64,000 bases of DNA from Chondrosia reniformis. Its lineage: Eukaryota; Porifera; Demospongiae; Chondrillida; Chondrillidae. The notes under the pieces were generated by a model, which searched no databases, was not told the origin of the DNA, and saw only the letters and a list, made by a program, of their open reading frames with translations. Shown here in pieces: positions 13,301 through 26,300 of this stretch; the first letter of the stretch is position 1, and each line of letters opens with the position of its first letter. A program made the position numbers and the translations under genes. The stretch lies in assembly GCA_947172415.1 (NCBI GenBank), contig OX359199.1, positions 1,762,001 through 1,826,000 on the forward strand, read 5' to 3'.

Positions 13301-16300
13301 TATATACGGTAAACAGATCACAAGCTTAATTTTGTAGATCCCTTAAAGGGTTTCAGAATGTCCTCAAAAGACTGATTCATAAAAGAGAAATCATACAAAA
13401 CAATATCTTCATCCATGCAAATCTCTATAGGTTTTCCTATGTGTATATCTAGGAAAATAGTCTTTTTTATTATATATTATAATTCCTCAGTCTCAAATCA
13501 ACACACTGGATCAAGGTGTGAACTGATTGCGACGTCTAACCGGTTTACACTGCAGTAGTGGTGCCCTACAATGTCTCCTTCAAGTAAAAGGACACAAAGT
13601 ATGCTGGGAAGAAGACAAAGTAAGAGGGTACTAGGAGATGGGTGCGGATGCCAAGAGAATTATTTTATAGAACCTGGCTCTAAAAGAGACCAGGTCAAAA
13701 ATGACTGTTATAGGATATAGTCCCGCCTCTCTTCAGACAAATACAGTATGTATTTATGTACGTACATACATAGGTTTCAATTCTAGTGGAGAAATAGTAT
13801 AGCTATGTACAAAAGAGGTGCATCAATTTGTCATATATGACTTGGAGCTCCCTCATAAGACATGTACATTTTGCAAGGTTTAAATTTTGGGGTTTTCCTG
13901 ATTCAGCAGAATTCAGGAACTGCAAACTTTTCCACACTACAGTATTTATTTTCCATTTTCTTACCTCCACCTTCTTCGCATGCTTCTACTGAAGTAAAGC
14001 TTTCCAGGTTTCTACCGTCAGACAAGAAGCATTTTCCATTGTACCATAGATATGTTTCATTTAGGACAGTATAGAGTGGAGCACATACCTTTAGAAGTGA
14101 AAGGGGGAAAACATGTATTAATGCACAATACTGGAGAACAACTGGTTAAACAGAAGTAGGCTAAATTTCTCATTAGTATATGTAGTATTGTGAATTATAA
14201 TTAGGATATACGTATGTACGTGTGTAGTACACTCGACAATGAATATGCTTACTGCAAATCTGCCAAAAGATGTTGCCATGCTTGCTCCTAAGAGCTGGTT
14301 CTGCTTTTGTTCCGTGAAATTATAACCAAACCTGTCCACTACAGAATTGCCTAAGCAAGCATCATATAGGTAGAGGTAACATTAGACACACACACAGTTA
14401 ACTATCTATACAATATGGTCAGTTTGTTATATTTTGGATAGGAAGCACAAAGAGACAAAAATAATAGGAATCAAATCCAGGTCAGCCGGTAATGATCTGC
14501 AACTGGGCTGTGACCATAGCACTTCCTCTATTAACTATTACACTGTAATTAATTACTTTAAACAGACAAGCTGTCATATGCATGGAATGACCATTAAATA
14601 AACAGGATTTTGGCTGTACATTTTATGAAAACATGAAGGGATCATGTGTCAATTGTAGCTCAGTGGCAGAGCACTAGTGGTCATTACTGGCTGTCCTGGG
14701 TTTGGTTCCCAGCATTTCATTGTAATTGTTTTTTTTTTCACTTTTGTAGTGTAAAGGTCCTCAGACGGTTGACTGTATAGAGTCTATAACTTACACTAGT
14801 CATATTACTCTTTATACATAACTACACGTATATACAATGCCACTATATAATCACAGGGTACAGCTGATTAAACATCATATTGAATAGAAGAATAGGTTTC
14901 ATCTGACTCCCACTTGGCAGTATAATTAGCCTCATTAACTCAGTCTACACATTTCTCTGTGATAACTATTATCTAGCAAACACAATCAAGATAGCTTTAT
15001 CAGTTTAAGAAAATATACACATAATTGTAAGTTCACAAACCTATCAACAAATGACAAGCTGCCATGGACTTTAAGTAGGCCTATGAATGTGTACATACAA
15101 ACACACTACATCAAAGACACAGAGTATTATCATGTGAGTGAGATAAAAAAACAAGTATAATGGAGCTACTGCCCTTTGTATTCAAATTATTTGCTGTTTT
15201 GTTGGGCTTATACATATGTACATACATAGGTATATACCGTAAATCTTCTAAAAATTCGTGAACTTTTGAGACTTTTCAATTCTTACTTTTCGAAGTTTAG
15301 GAGGAAATATGCGCCTCTTCGTTCGTGTCTTGCGAAAATTAGAGTTTCGAATTTTTAGAAGATTTACGGTAGTCATATTAGGAAGAACAATAGACAAAGC
15401 TTAACTACCTTAATCTCCCTTGCATAGATGCATACATAAGTATATCTATCCACGTATATATGTCTATGAGACTAGCTATGTAAGAATAAAAAGAATAAAC
15501 GGGACACCAGCGAAAGCTCCTAAAAATTTATCTGTCGGAAAAGGGGTTATTCTATAAACACAGGGATTGCAAATCACGACAGCAATTTATTACAGTAAAT
15601 AAATACATATTTAATTATTCAATACCTGTAACAACATACTGGTTCTAGTTTCCAAATACATTGCAATAAACTGCATGGTTAAGCACTCTTTGCCCATAGT
15701 ATACAGTTCTAGGGCTTCCTTCCCAATGATTGGGAAAAAGGAAAAAGTATATCAATTATTATATCATCCATTGCTGGTCCCGGGGCAAACAGGTTATACA
15801 GTACGTGTCAGCCCATTGTAAATCCCATTATACTATTCGTTACAATCATTACTTAACAACAGAATCTAAATTAAAGCATTAGAAATGAGACCAGCTATGT
15901 AGGTTGTACATACTTCAGCCATTTTAATTAAATATTAATCATACATTCTGCCAGTACTTACTATTCAGTAACATTTCATATAAAAATCAAAACCACATAT
16001 ATTATATCCACAATTTTTTTGCCCATAAAATCATAGAACAGTTACAGGTAAACAGTACACAGATATATACATACACATCCTTATGAAACATATACAGAAT
16101 GTCAATGAATGTAGTAGTAAGAGTCCAAAAATGTTAATATGCCAGAGGAGACGTACATACAGTACATCAAGTGCACTACATACGTACACACTTATAATCC
16201 AGTAAGCAATACTGCTCTATTTACGTACATATATAAAAACCTATATACGTACGTAGACCAGCATATGTAATGCAGCTTTATGGCAGAATTACAAGCGCAC

Positions 16301-19300
16301 ATACCAGTATTAACAGACTCATTGATGGGACCCACAGCCAAGAGTTCACAGTCTCCTGGCCCTACAGGACATATGTAGACCAGACCCGTGTTCAGCACAG
16401 AATCAGGGGATCTTCCAGAGGGAGCACCAACTATAATTCTACATATATAGGAAAGGATTATGGATTGAGATGAGTGTAATTGGCAGTTCAGTACTAACTA
16501 AGTAATTAGCAACTATAATAGCAATTTAGCAGTTACACATATAATGACATTTTGCACATTAAGATAGTTAATGTAAAACACAAGTAGTGTATACATTAAA
16601 CTGGGGGTACTTATAGTGAAGTACTTTGCTAGCCCCAGCAAAAGTTGTATACTATTATATACATTCAATATAGTGAATATTCGATATAAGGAACTTATTT
16701 TGGTCTCCTTTGAGCTTCACTATATAATGAGATTCCACTGTAGAAAGTGCCCTAACTGAACAAATCAACTGGCCTATAGCTGTAAGGCATATAGGAAGCC
16801 CACTAAGTGAATAGGAGTATTCAGTTTGTTGGCTTCATTAGCTTGCCCTTAGCAGCAGGAACAAGGTAAGGGCAGGGTAGAGATATTTTAGATGTTTAGT
16901 GGAAGCTTTAGTTATTGCATAGAACACCTACAGTGCAAGAGATAAATGGCTAAATTGAATGCTGACAAATAATTCCAGGTATATACAGATATTGCCGTAA
17001 AAAAGAAGTTATAATTGATGAAAACTTTTAAGAGTTTTCACTTTCATATGATAAGTGTGTACAATTGTACGTAACTCATGTAAATTGTTTATGCTCAATT
17101 CGACATACATACATTCATATTAACCTTCCAACAATCAATACCAGGAGCCACAGAACTGTAATCTATACATGTGTTTATGAACACAATGGCAACACGAGTG
17201 TACTCTACTTTGGTCAAAGCGGAGAGGTAGGAGTTTACAGTCAGAGCAGTATCCTCTTACTAATGCACGGTTGCCAGTCATTATATTGCCTCTAATTGTT
17301 ATTTTAAAAGTTCAATTCATCGGGCTAAATGGTCATCAAACATGTACTGTCTTTGAAGGGGTCCTACACTAACACAGCCACAACAACATAATGACAAGTA
17401 TTTTCAAGGTCCGTAAATACTATAGGTAATGTAATTAACATAGAAAAGACGTCTGTACCATTATTGCACACAAATTTAATTAACAGAATTGATTCATGCA
17501 ATTTATTCCTACTTGACATCCTAGTTTTTGGACTTGGCCAATTCAATTAGTCTCAAAATTGATGCGTAAACACTCCTTAAACACTAAATTTACAGCCATT
17601 TTTATATAGGACTGAGTTGATGAGAGTTTCATATGAAGGATCCACATATGCCTACAATAGACCCTTATTCTCCTTTGTTAACCAGGCGTAAGATAATCAT
17701 AATCACATAAGACAGTCCAATTTTAGTCACATTGGCTTACTAGGACTAGGAATAGATTCCCATTCCTTGAACTCTTACAAATATATGTTCTGTATGCTAA
17801 TAAAACCACTGACCTGACCAGACATTCATAAGAGTTACAAGGAACACTAATACACAAATAATGAACCATTTATGGCAAAGGTCAAAGGTCAAGAATCCAA
17901 CAAACTGGACTAAAGTCATAAAAGTTTCAAGATAATATTTCCCCAAAAATTTTACAATGTGTAAACAAATAATTGACCGTTAAATTCCATTTTAAGAACA
18001 GAAATCTAATTCTGGTACTTATACCATTTGTTACATTTTAATAATCTGCCAAGTGATTTGTTGTTCCATTATAATGAAGACCACACCCATTCACACCTAA
18101 CACAGGCTACAAAAATTAAAGTCGTCAAGAAGACTATATACAATATGAATTTGAGGTGAAAAATGAACAGAATGTATTCCTATTACTGTTCAGCTACATT
18201 TCTCTTTCTTCCTTTTATGGCAAAGTTTGTAGAGCTGACTCAGCTATTTCTTAAATGTCATCAGTTCAAATGAGCTGTACTATTAATTTTGTTGCAATAG
18301 AAGGTTGTTATTCAGAGGAGAATTCTAAAACCACAGTTTACATACCATCATCAAATGCTCATAGATCTCCTGGAAACACACTACATCATCACCATATGTC
18401 TCCTTTAAAGCAGTACATATATTATAAAAATACAATACCACATAAACATAGACTTCCATCAGTACAAGTGACATTGGGGGGGTGTATATATATGAATCTT
18501 AGCAAGGGGTACTTGTAATATTCATAGTAGAAACTCTTTGAGATCAGCAACACCACTTGTACACAGAAATGGAATGCTTCTAATCACATGTCTTCATCAA
18601 CAATAAACATATGCATGCAGTAAGTAAAGATTTGTGGCTGAACCTATATACGTATGTATAAATGGGTCCCTGTAAATCAAGGATTGTGAGTTAATATACC
18701 ATCATGCAAACTCATTAAAACCACAAAATAAAAACTATGACACATTACAGACACCACCATCAGTACAAGTGGCATTAGGGAGTGCATATGTTCACGTATA
18801 TGAAAGTGATGATCAATATATGTACAAGTAAAAAGAAAAGCATTAGGTCACTGTATAGTTATATGTACAAGGTTAAAACTTTAATCTCCTTTGCTGTAAA
18901 TCGGGGATAATGATCTCATTAAAACCACAGAATGATACATCAGAGGTTACTTAATGAAATGACAATTCAATCATATACATCAATTGAATATTTAAGACAA
19001 TGAATCAGTGAGCATACTTGATCAGATAATGACCATGCATCTGTAATAACAACTGGTGACACACACCTGTCTGAAGTACGTGTATAAATAAACAATGAAT
19101 ATTGTTACAGACAAATCCATCTGCGAACATGTCAGTAGACTGCACCGGCTTAACGCCGTCTACACTTAATCAATACATGTGCTTACAAAGTTGAACATTC
19201 AAGATTTGGAAATTTGTTACGAGTATAGCCTCGTTTTCTCTCAGTTAGTCTATTTGAATGAGTACCTTATCTAAAACAAACTACGAACATTAAGTTGACA

Positions 19301-19641
19301 TAAACATCCGCGGGTATTCAAACGAATTTGTTCGCATTCAAGGTTATCTTAGTAAGATATATCTGACCTAAAGTTCTTAACCTCTTACGTAAAATAGTTA
19401 TTATATAGTCGTAGCTTAGAATGACGGCTTACCTCGTATTATCAGTAAATTCTTCTGGCTGCATCGACGCAGGATCCTTGAATTGGTGCAATAAGGCAGA
19501 ATATCCAAACTTCTGGTAACTGTTATTAATGTCTACGGGCAGTCCACGAATTATAGGCTCAAGGGTATCAATATTAGCCCGACTCTCAGCGACCATCAAA
19601 TTAGATAGCAGAATTGCCCCTATCAGTAAGAAATTCGACAT
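472..19641 (-). CDS. Integrin alpha subunit A (27 exons, 1099 aa)
   Basis: Single-pass receptor subunit that pairs with an integrin beta chain to bind matrix ligands. Exons (high to low): 19641-19433, 16438-16305, 14338-14253, 14088-13965, 13046-12961, 12496-12445, 12063-11986, 11808-11764, 11654-11614, 11410-11324, 9866-9799, 9723-9624, 8978-8879, 8419-8325, 7590-7488, 6828-6783, 6645-6553, 5964-5900, 5600-5281, 4485-4174, 4071-3902, 2915-2732, 2299-2192, 1916-1788, 1381-1280, 904-776, 705-472. All phases match and the sum is 3300 nt. Seen: signal peptide (about 1-20), FG-GAP propeller to about residue 485 (IIVGAPSG, DWILVGAPL, DDVAISAPY), a stalk with CGDDEICHTNLSI, a basic RRKRQ site at 881-885, membrane segment about 1000-1022, and CGFFKR at 1023 opening a 77-aa Ser/Ala/acidic tail. 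No inserted I domain. The donor of exon 6 is GC. The calcium loop of the DWILVGAP blade is degenerate. Family call is very sure; a few exon edges could shift. Confidence 0.93.
1164..1212. repeat. Short palindrome in alpha A intron 25
   Basis: Arms near GTGATATCCGCCC and GGGCAGATATCAC face each other around about 20 bp. Probably the relic of a small palindromic element; no function claimed. Confidence 0.35.
2192..2299 (-). other. Alpha A exon 23 with furin-type cleavage site
   Basis: This 36-codon exon encodes the link between the calf domains and carries SSRRKRQEQQ (basic residues 881-884). A dibasic R-x-K-R site at this place is where non-I-domain integrin alpha chains of other animals are cut into heavy and light chains, so alpha A is predicted to be processed in the secretory pathway. 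The matching exons of alpha B (22479-22333) and alpha C (41335-41144) have no such cluster. Confidence 0.75.
2380..2495 (-). repeat. tRNA-derived SINE-like copy
   Basis: On the minus strand this copy has a degenerate A-box-like segment followed by ACCAGCTGTCCTGGGTTTG, a B-box-like segment shared with copies at 14640 (plus) and 37031 (minus). It lies in intron 22 of alpha A. Confidence 0.5.
4519..4907. mobile_element. Tigger/pogo-like MITE, 389 bp
   Basis: Terminal inverted repeats start CAGTGGATCTTCACTTATC and end in GATAAGTGAGGGTCCACTG, flanked on both sides by TA. CAGTGG-type ends with a TA target duplication are typical of pogo/Tigger members of the Tc1/mariner superfamily. No transposase frame is present. 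Sits in alpha A intron 19. Confidence 0.75.
4945..5130. repeat. Dispersed family-1 repeat copy
   Basis: Recognised by TTTGGATGAGTATACAAGAG followed by CCACTGGGCCAGACAGCTG and CCCTTCATCAGTGATCCTGGG. About 17 full or partial copies occur in this window in both orientations, mostly in introns. No terminal inverted repeats or tRNA boxes are seen, so its class is open. Confidence 0.65.
5735..5875. repeat. Dispersed family-2 repeat copy
   Basis: Shares CCTCCCAGTCATSCAAGATGG and CACAGACAGCTGTTT with copies near 8490-8640 and 12695-12790, all inside alpha A introns. Class unknown. Confidence 0.5.
8035..8270. repeat. Dispersed family-1 repeat copy
   Basis: One of the longest copies, beginning CCATTTTCCTACATGCTAT and ending near CTTGATCTTCTGTGAATCC, in an alpha A intron just 5' (on +) of exon 14. 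Confidence 0.65.
8490..8710. repeat. Dispersed family-2 repeat copy with short palindrome
   Basis: Carries CTCTCAGTCATCCAAAATGG and CACAAACAGCTGTTT, followed by the palindromic CACAAGTGAAACACTTGTG also found near 59164. Confidence 0.45.
10185..11277. repeat. 1.1-kb CA-rich minisatellite in alpha A intron 10
   Basis: Irregular array mixing (AC)n with a roughly 20-bp unit built around ACTAACCCACCCATACACAC. The CTAACCC core recurs dozens of times. The strand asymmetry is extreme: almost no G on the plus strand, so the transcribed alpha A pre-mRNA is GU/GGGUU-rich here. Confidence 0.9.
12695..12790. repeat. Dispersed family-2 repeat fragment
   Basis: Contains CCTCCCAGTCATCCAAGATGG shared with the copies at 5735 and 8490. 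Fragment in an alpha A intron. Confidence 0.4.
13141..13207. repeat. Repeat shared in inverted orientation with 48630-48693
   Basis: The stretch from ACACTTTGGCCTCTTATTAT to CCGATAACTCAGTAAATGCC is found reverse-complemented, with few changes, in an intron of alpha C. Likely two copies of one element of unknown class. Confidence 0.5.
14634..14745 (+). repeat. tRNA-derived SINE-like copy with A and B boxes
   Basis: Contains TAGCTCAGTGGCAGAGC (pol III A box) and, about 35 bp on, GGGTTTGGTTCCCAGC (B-box-like), then a T-rich stretch. The spacing is that of a tRNA head. It does not fold as a full tRNA and has relatives at 2380 and 37031, so a SINE is the best reading. Confidence 0.6.
15235..15371. 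mobile_element. 137-bp MITE with perfect 24-bp terminal inverted repeats
   Basis: The ends TACCGTAAATCTTCTAAAAA and its exact reverse complement bound 137 bp in an alpha A intron. Too small for a transposase; a non-autonomous element of unknown superfamily. Confidence 0.75.
16439..19432 (-). other. Intron 1 of integrin alpha A
   Basis: About 3 kb between the signal-peptide exon and the second exon. It holds a loosely duplicated stretch (about 18340-18490 and 18690-18800, sharing ATCAGTACAAGTGRCATT) but no gene that I can see. Short frames inside look accidental. Confidence 0.6.
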
Positions 19642-20378
19642 GTTCTATTCACGATTCTCTATTGTGAAAGGATTAGGGCAGAACAAAATTTATAACAAAA
19701 TTCATATTGTGGTAAAGGAATGTTGAAATCATCTCCGTTTTGAATAGAGGTGAGATATAATAAGTAGTGTACATCGATTCCGATCAAACGGAAGTACCCT
19801 ATTCCCAGTATTATGTTACCTTCTAAGCTAATGTTTTAATTCTGTAGATCTAGCCTTTGATTGTTATAAACCTTTTACAACTATTACTATATGGTAATGC
19901 TGCGTGTTGTTTAGGATTAATCTCTATGGTAATTTCTGTATACTTTTGTAAGTTATTATTATTAAAAGTATCTTCCTTCAATTGCATGTCAGGAGAACAC
20001 AAAGTGAATTGTTGTTGGAGTGTCTATGTATACTATTATACTGTAGATGAAATGTCGACGTCCATACAGGGTAATATGTACATTTTCATCCATATTACCC
20101 AATATTCTTAGGGCTATAGTAAATTACAGCCAATACCATGTCAGTATTTTTAGTTAGGTGTTGCAATAGTAATAAGTAGTAAAGAGTTTCAAATAGGTTT
20201 CATGCCTTCTGAAACCTGAGATTTGATCACCAGTATTAAGCTTTAATCAGTTTCTCAATCATTTTAGGATACCACACTCTAGAAATTTAATGATCTTGTA
20301 GAGAAATACAAAGAGTAATGTTGAAAATGTTTGGGTGTGTAATTGGGAGGGTGCTTAATTGAATGCATAATGTTGCTG
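19642..20378. promoter_or_regulatory. Intergenic region: 3' flank of alpha B, promoter of alpha A
   Basis: 737 bp between the alpha B stop and the alpha A start, both on the minus strand. An ETS-like CGGAAGTA lies at 19789-19796, about 150 bp upstream of the alpha A ATG. A copy of the TTTCAAATAGGTTTCAT element end is at 20190-20231. No coding signal. Confidence 0.45.
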
Positions 20379-23300
20379 TTAGATTGATTCAGCGGACTTG
20401 AGGGGTTCCTTGTGCACATGCATTTGATCTGCTGTAACTGTAGGCTCTTCATTTTCATTGCTTTGAACTGTTTCTTGCTGTGACTTCCTTTGCTTACGTT
20501 TGAAAAAACCACACTATATATGAAGTACAATAATAATATGTCATACCTGTACATAATACTATGTACCAGTATTATGAAGTATTTATTGAAACCAAGTACT
20601 ATAGATACAAAGCAATTAAATACTCTAGGTTAATTATTTACAAAAATATATACACATGCATAGCATAATTCAGCAGCAAATTAACATAAAGGTGTACGTA
20701 TGCCGTTATTTAGGTAACCACATGTATTTTATATACGTAGTTCAATTTGCTAAAACACTATGATGAGCCTTTGAAAGATTGCCTAACATATCATTGGTTG
20801 CTTCCGTAATACAACAAATATTAAACCTCAAAAATGTTCATGTTGATGATTTTGTAGTTCCAGTATTGATACTTAAAGCTTGATATCTAATAAAATTATC
20901 TACTCAAAACTGGAGGCCTAATTCTATGTTTTTATTAATATATATAGCAATCTGCCTACATTTATCATTATAATTTGAATCTGGATTTTACCCCACCCAC
21001 TCATGTCTCCTAAAAAGCACAATGAGTTAAATAGAACTACGTATAATGGAACCAGAGTGACCCCCAATGGATCAAATCTCAGGTTTCAGAAGGCATGAAA
21101 CGTACATATTTGAAACTCTTTGAACTGCCTGGTTTCAAAAAGGTAGTGAAAGTATGTATAAACTTGGAAAGAAGGCTGTTAAAATTTGAAACCCATGAAA
21201 TTAATCTATTATAGTGCATACTTGAGCACCCTTTGAAACCTGGCTGTTCAAGAAGTTTCAAATAGGTTTCATTAAACCAAACATTTGATCCTGTGGACCA
21301 CTTAGTCGCTCAAAAGGATGGTCGAAGCATAGACAGTTGTTTGTGTATATTTATTGATCAACACTCACTGCCCATAGCACAATAATAGCTGCAACAATTA
21401 TGATCAAGGCTGCCACTATTGAGACCGCTATTATCCACCAATCTTCAAATGGTTTACCTCCTGTTATGACATACCTCAAATGCAGCTCAACCTGGAATTG
21501 AGAAACTTTAAATTAAAGGCATAATGTAATTGAAAATGGTATGGTATTACGTATTTTTCAGTTTATGATCATGAAAATGAAGCAAAACAGTCAGCAAATA
21601 AAATATGTACGTACGTACATGTACATGTATGTACTAACTTGAGGTGATAGGGGGTATTTGTTGCAATCATAATAGGATACTGAGATTATTGAGCAACTGC
21701 AACATGAATTCTTTTAAATAGAATGTTTCAACCCAGAGGTCTTTATCAGCAATATGATATATCATATCATATATCAATCCATCGATGCTGATAAAGACCT
21801 CCGGGTTGAAACGTTCAATTTAAAAGAATTCATGTTGCATTTGCTCAATAATCTCAGTATCCTATGTACTAACTTCTGCATGGTTGTCTGTAATATCCTG
21901 ATCCATAAATTCACCACGGACTAGAAATTCAGCATTAAATCTCAGATGTTGATCTCTAGAAACAGTCTAGAGTTTACATAAAACACAAAGGAAAAGACAA
22001 AGATGAAAGTAGCATATACAACATAAACACCATCATATACGTACAGTAATTTGTATCAAATGCAAGTGTATTCTATAATTATGATAAAGAAAAACTCATT
22101 GCATGCAATAAATTCATAACCCTTACACTAAAGTAAGATTCATCAATGTATCCGTTAATAGATAGAGTTTTACTATTCCTTGATCTCAAGTACTTCACGT
22201 CGCATCTAAGTATTGCGCATCCAGATAAATCATCCATGTCACCATTTTCATCACATGCCTATAGATACAATACATGCATGGATACCCAGACATACAGATG
22301 TTACAGGTTAAAGAATATAGAATTACACTCACATAAGTAGAAGTGTTTTGTAGACAGATTCCATCAATTTTATGTAAGTTTGGTACTTCGTCTTCCCTTA
22401 GTTCTCTATTATCCAAGGTCAACTTAAGAGGATTTACAATTTGACTGAGATTCTGGCTACAAGTTAAAGAATGGTCCTCCTATATAAAACAAGACAGTTA
22501 ACCAATTTGGGGGATTACCAAGCTTATCTTACGGTCACAAAATAGATATACAGTATATACACATCATAAATTTATCAGAATTATTTTATTAAATGACAAA
22601 TTATGTAGAAATAAGTGAATTAATTAATGTATATGTATATATATATTATAGTAAGAACTATATTTGTATGTACATATTACCCAATGGACTAGTATTATAT
22701 GAAATGAAAGATCTAAAAAAAAAGGTACTGTATGTTAAAATATCCAAGAGAAAAAACAACACATCCTTAAAGTGCTAACACGTAATTTCAGCAAGTAATG
22801 GTGAACGAACCCTAATATCAGAAATATAAAAGATGAATTGGTTCTTCTGATTACATGGATGTCGCCAGGGAAGTGCCACCTTTAGCTCTCCTAAGGGAAT
22901 TGTTGAGAACCCGTTATTAACCACCGTAAAGTTGATTTGAACAAACTGTCCAATGTTGGTCAGTGATGAAGGTCTTCCACTATGTGGACTGTTTGAATCA
23001 AATGTCAGTTGATCTCTGGACAGTGATCTACACATATTATTAACATATTATATATATAAGTATATGTATGTAATTATAATAATGCTGTTCTGGGTCACCA
23101 TGGTTACTGTATATATTTTTGTCCTAGGTATATTTACCTATGAGCACAGTTTGTTATACAGTCAAGCAATTGCACTTAAACCTTCAGGAAATGTACGAAA
23201 CAGTTAATTATCAACTTATATATTTATGTACATACAGAATGTACATAGAAGGATTTGCCTTATAATTCCTAGTTTCTCTGAGTATATGTACATCTAGTGT

Positions 23301-26300
23301 GTTTATGCATGCTCTCTGGATATTCAGCACTAGCAAATACATATATCTAATATTACTTGCCAATCTTTCCTATTTACTTACACTGTCACTGCTGCATTGA
23401 TACTTGATTGAACTGTTATGTTATATTTCACTTTGTTATTTGAGAGATTAGTATCATTCTCAGCCCTAAAATATAAAAGTATATAATGCAGTCATAAAAT
23501 ATTTGTAAATTATACGTATACTAAAGTAGGTCTCTTTATAAAATCTTCTAGAATGTAATAATAGTAATATTGATAAATAGTATACAGCAAATAATCTCTA
23601 TATAGTAGCCATTTACTATTTACTTTATATTATACACTTACGAAGATGCAAGAGCTTCTACATTCAGGGATCCTTCGTTTCCTGTAAGCTTTTTACCATT
23701 TACGAAAAAACGTAGACGAATTTTCACCTAAAGCGAAGATCATTAAAATATATATCAATAGCATAAATGTAATATCTGTTCTTTAAATTGACATACACAA
23801 TATGAATTATTGCATGCATGCATATTAATGAAGCAATCTAAACACCATTTTCTTATACTACATCCAGTCTACAGTGAAACGCCTAAACATAGTGAGAGTT
23901 TTGGATGAGGATACAGGGTATAAGAGTCTTCTCTTTATTCTTCTGCTCCACTGGGAATACCTACCTTCATTAGTGACCCTGGGAGTCTTTTGGAAGTTCC
24001 TTAGATCCTTCGCTCTCTTAAGAGTTATGTATTTATACAAATAAATAATACTGTATGCACTACAGAGCTTACAGAGTCAGATGGATTAAAAGAAGTTGCT
24101 ATGTCACATTTGGTGATGTTAATAGTTGATGTACAAGTGAAGTCTCCTTCTTCCACCTTAGAGAAAGTTAGACTATCCGGGTGTATCACTTTAAACAAAA
24201 CTGCGTAAGCTACATTTGGACCATTGTTGATTAAAGTGGTTTCAAATATCAAATTATTCAATGATCCTATATAGATAACATTCTCTTGCGATAACGAATT
24301 ATTGCTTAATCTGGAGGTGTAAAATATAAGCACATGTATGTAAGGTCCACACATTATTAAGACTACATATTTATATGTATGTACCTGTATTCCACAGGTA
24401 TAAAAGTGATTTCTAAGTCAGCATCACAAGACTGGTTTTGGCATTCTGAAGCTCCTACCACCTGGTTAAGGATATAAATATAGATTTTTAATAACTGATG
24501 AAGATTTCGCTACCTACCTATTTGATTTTAGCTTCTGTATATTAACTGGCCCCATGAAAAGTAGCCTTCTTTGGCTAATGGGTCACACAGTATAAATAAG
24601 ATAAGTGGAGTGAAGTGCACCAACTGACCTGTTTATTAAAGACACCTTGAGTCTGTACAAATAACCTCTCCTTTGTTAAGTCATCAAAGGTTCCACTGCC
24701 ATTTCCGGCATTTGGTGACTCAATTGGAGGGATAGACACCTCAAATGCAGGATTAAGAGGAATATTTTGGATATCGTAAGGATTTTCTACCTGTAAATAC
24801 ATAATAGTTAAAGATCTATTTAAAAAGGGAAATATTACATATATACATACGTATGTGTGTATATATAGTCAATATCACGCTCAGATGTACTCACATCAAT
24901 GTATATTGTCTGTTTAAAGCAATTTGGGGGGCCATTTATGATTCCAATGCTATTTCCAATGTAAAACTCCCTACCTATACTCTCAAAAGTGGCTCTTGCT
25001 TGAAGGCCATTCTTTCTTTTGTCAGCATACAAAGTATAACTAAAAGCTATTAAAATCAATCAGCCAATTAAGATGCTACATGTGCATAAACATATTAGTA
25101 TTGTATTTGTGCATATTATGTATACCTACAGTAATTTAAAAAGGGACAGTTCAGAACACTGCAATATGTAACTTACCTATCCTCTGGTTATCAGCAAAGC
25201 CTTTCCCACGTAATTGCACACAATACTCAATTTGAAAACTACAAGTGACACAGTATAATATACTAGTAGCTTCTGATATATATATATACAGAATCATTAT
25301 CATTTAATATTAGAGAGAGGAATAAAATACTGACCAATTATTCACAGTGCCGTCACTCTCACAGTGCTTATCCAGTTTGATCACCACAGTCTCTGGAGCT
25401 GTAATGTTACCCTCAAATGTAAGGACTGTTCTTGCCCTATAATAGCAATGTATATACGTATATCAAGATATTCTGGATTATGATGCAACAGTATACGTAC
25501 CTACAATCCACATATTATTGTTTTACTACACTTGTTTCAATATACATACATACTTAATTATATGCATAAATACATATACGTATGTACATACTGTATATAT
25601 GCATTATGGTGCATGTATATATACCTCATTACAAACACTTTCCTTGATCCAAATGCTCCAATCAATAAATCTACAAAAGAATATACAGGTTTATGGAAGT
25701 TTAATACAGTTTTTTCACATTGGCTTTTTCAATTGGTTTATAGGACGTTCGAATTCATTTAACGTTTATTCAGTTGCTATTAACGATTTTTTGCTTGCTT
25801 TTAATGGCTGTTATTGAAGGATGTCAGATACAACACAAGACTCAAGTTCTAGAGGAGATATGCTAAAATAATAGAAATTCGGGAAAGAGTTACCGACAAT
25901 GTGATATGAAGCAAGTGAATTTGAAAAACTGTATTAAACACTCTGGAAGACAAACTACGTATATCATGCATTAGCGTCAAGAAGAGGTACATATATAATA
26001 CATTATTTACTATCTACATATATATGTATATTTTAAGGAACTGCAAAAATGACACTGGATCAGTTCTAAATACCATTGTAAGTGTTTCCATCGATATCAG
26101 TGGATCCAGACAAGTAAGCTCCAAAGGACGTCAAATGTGCCAGTTTATCACTCAAAAGATTCAGATTACTGCCAACAATTGTCTGGGATGGTTGTCGTAT
26201 CATACCTTGGAGGGATCCACGGTATATATATACAGTACCAGACACCAGGGGATCATTCCCAAATGGAGCACTTATGGCAACATCTATGTACAATGGGACA

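Noticed and set aside
14634..14745. Possible tRNA gene (A and B boxes)
   Set aside because: No acceptor stem or anticodon arm pairing that I can see, and two more diverged copies exist; a SINE explains it better.
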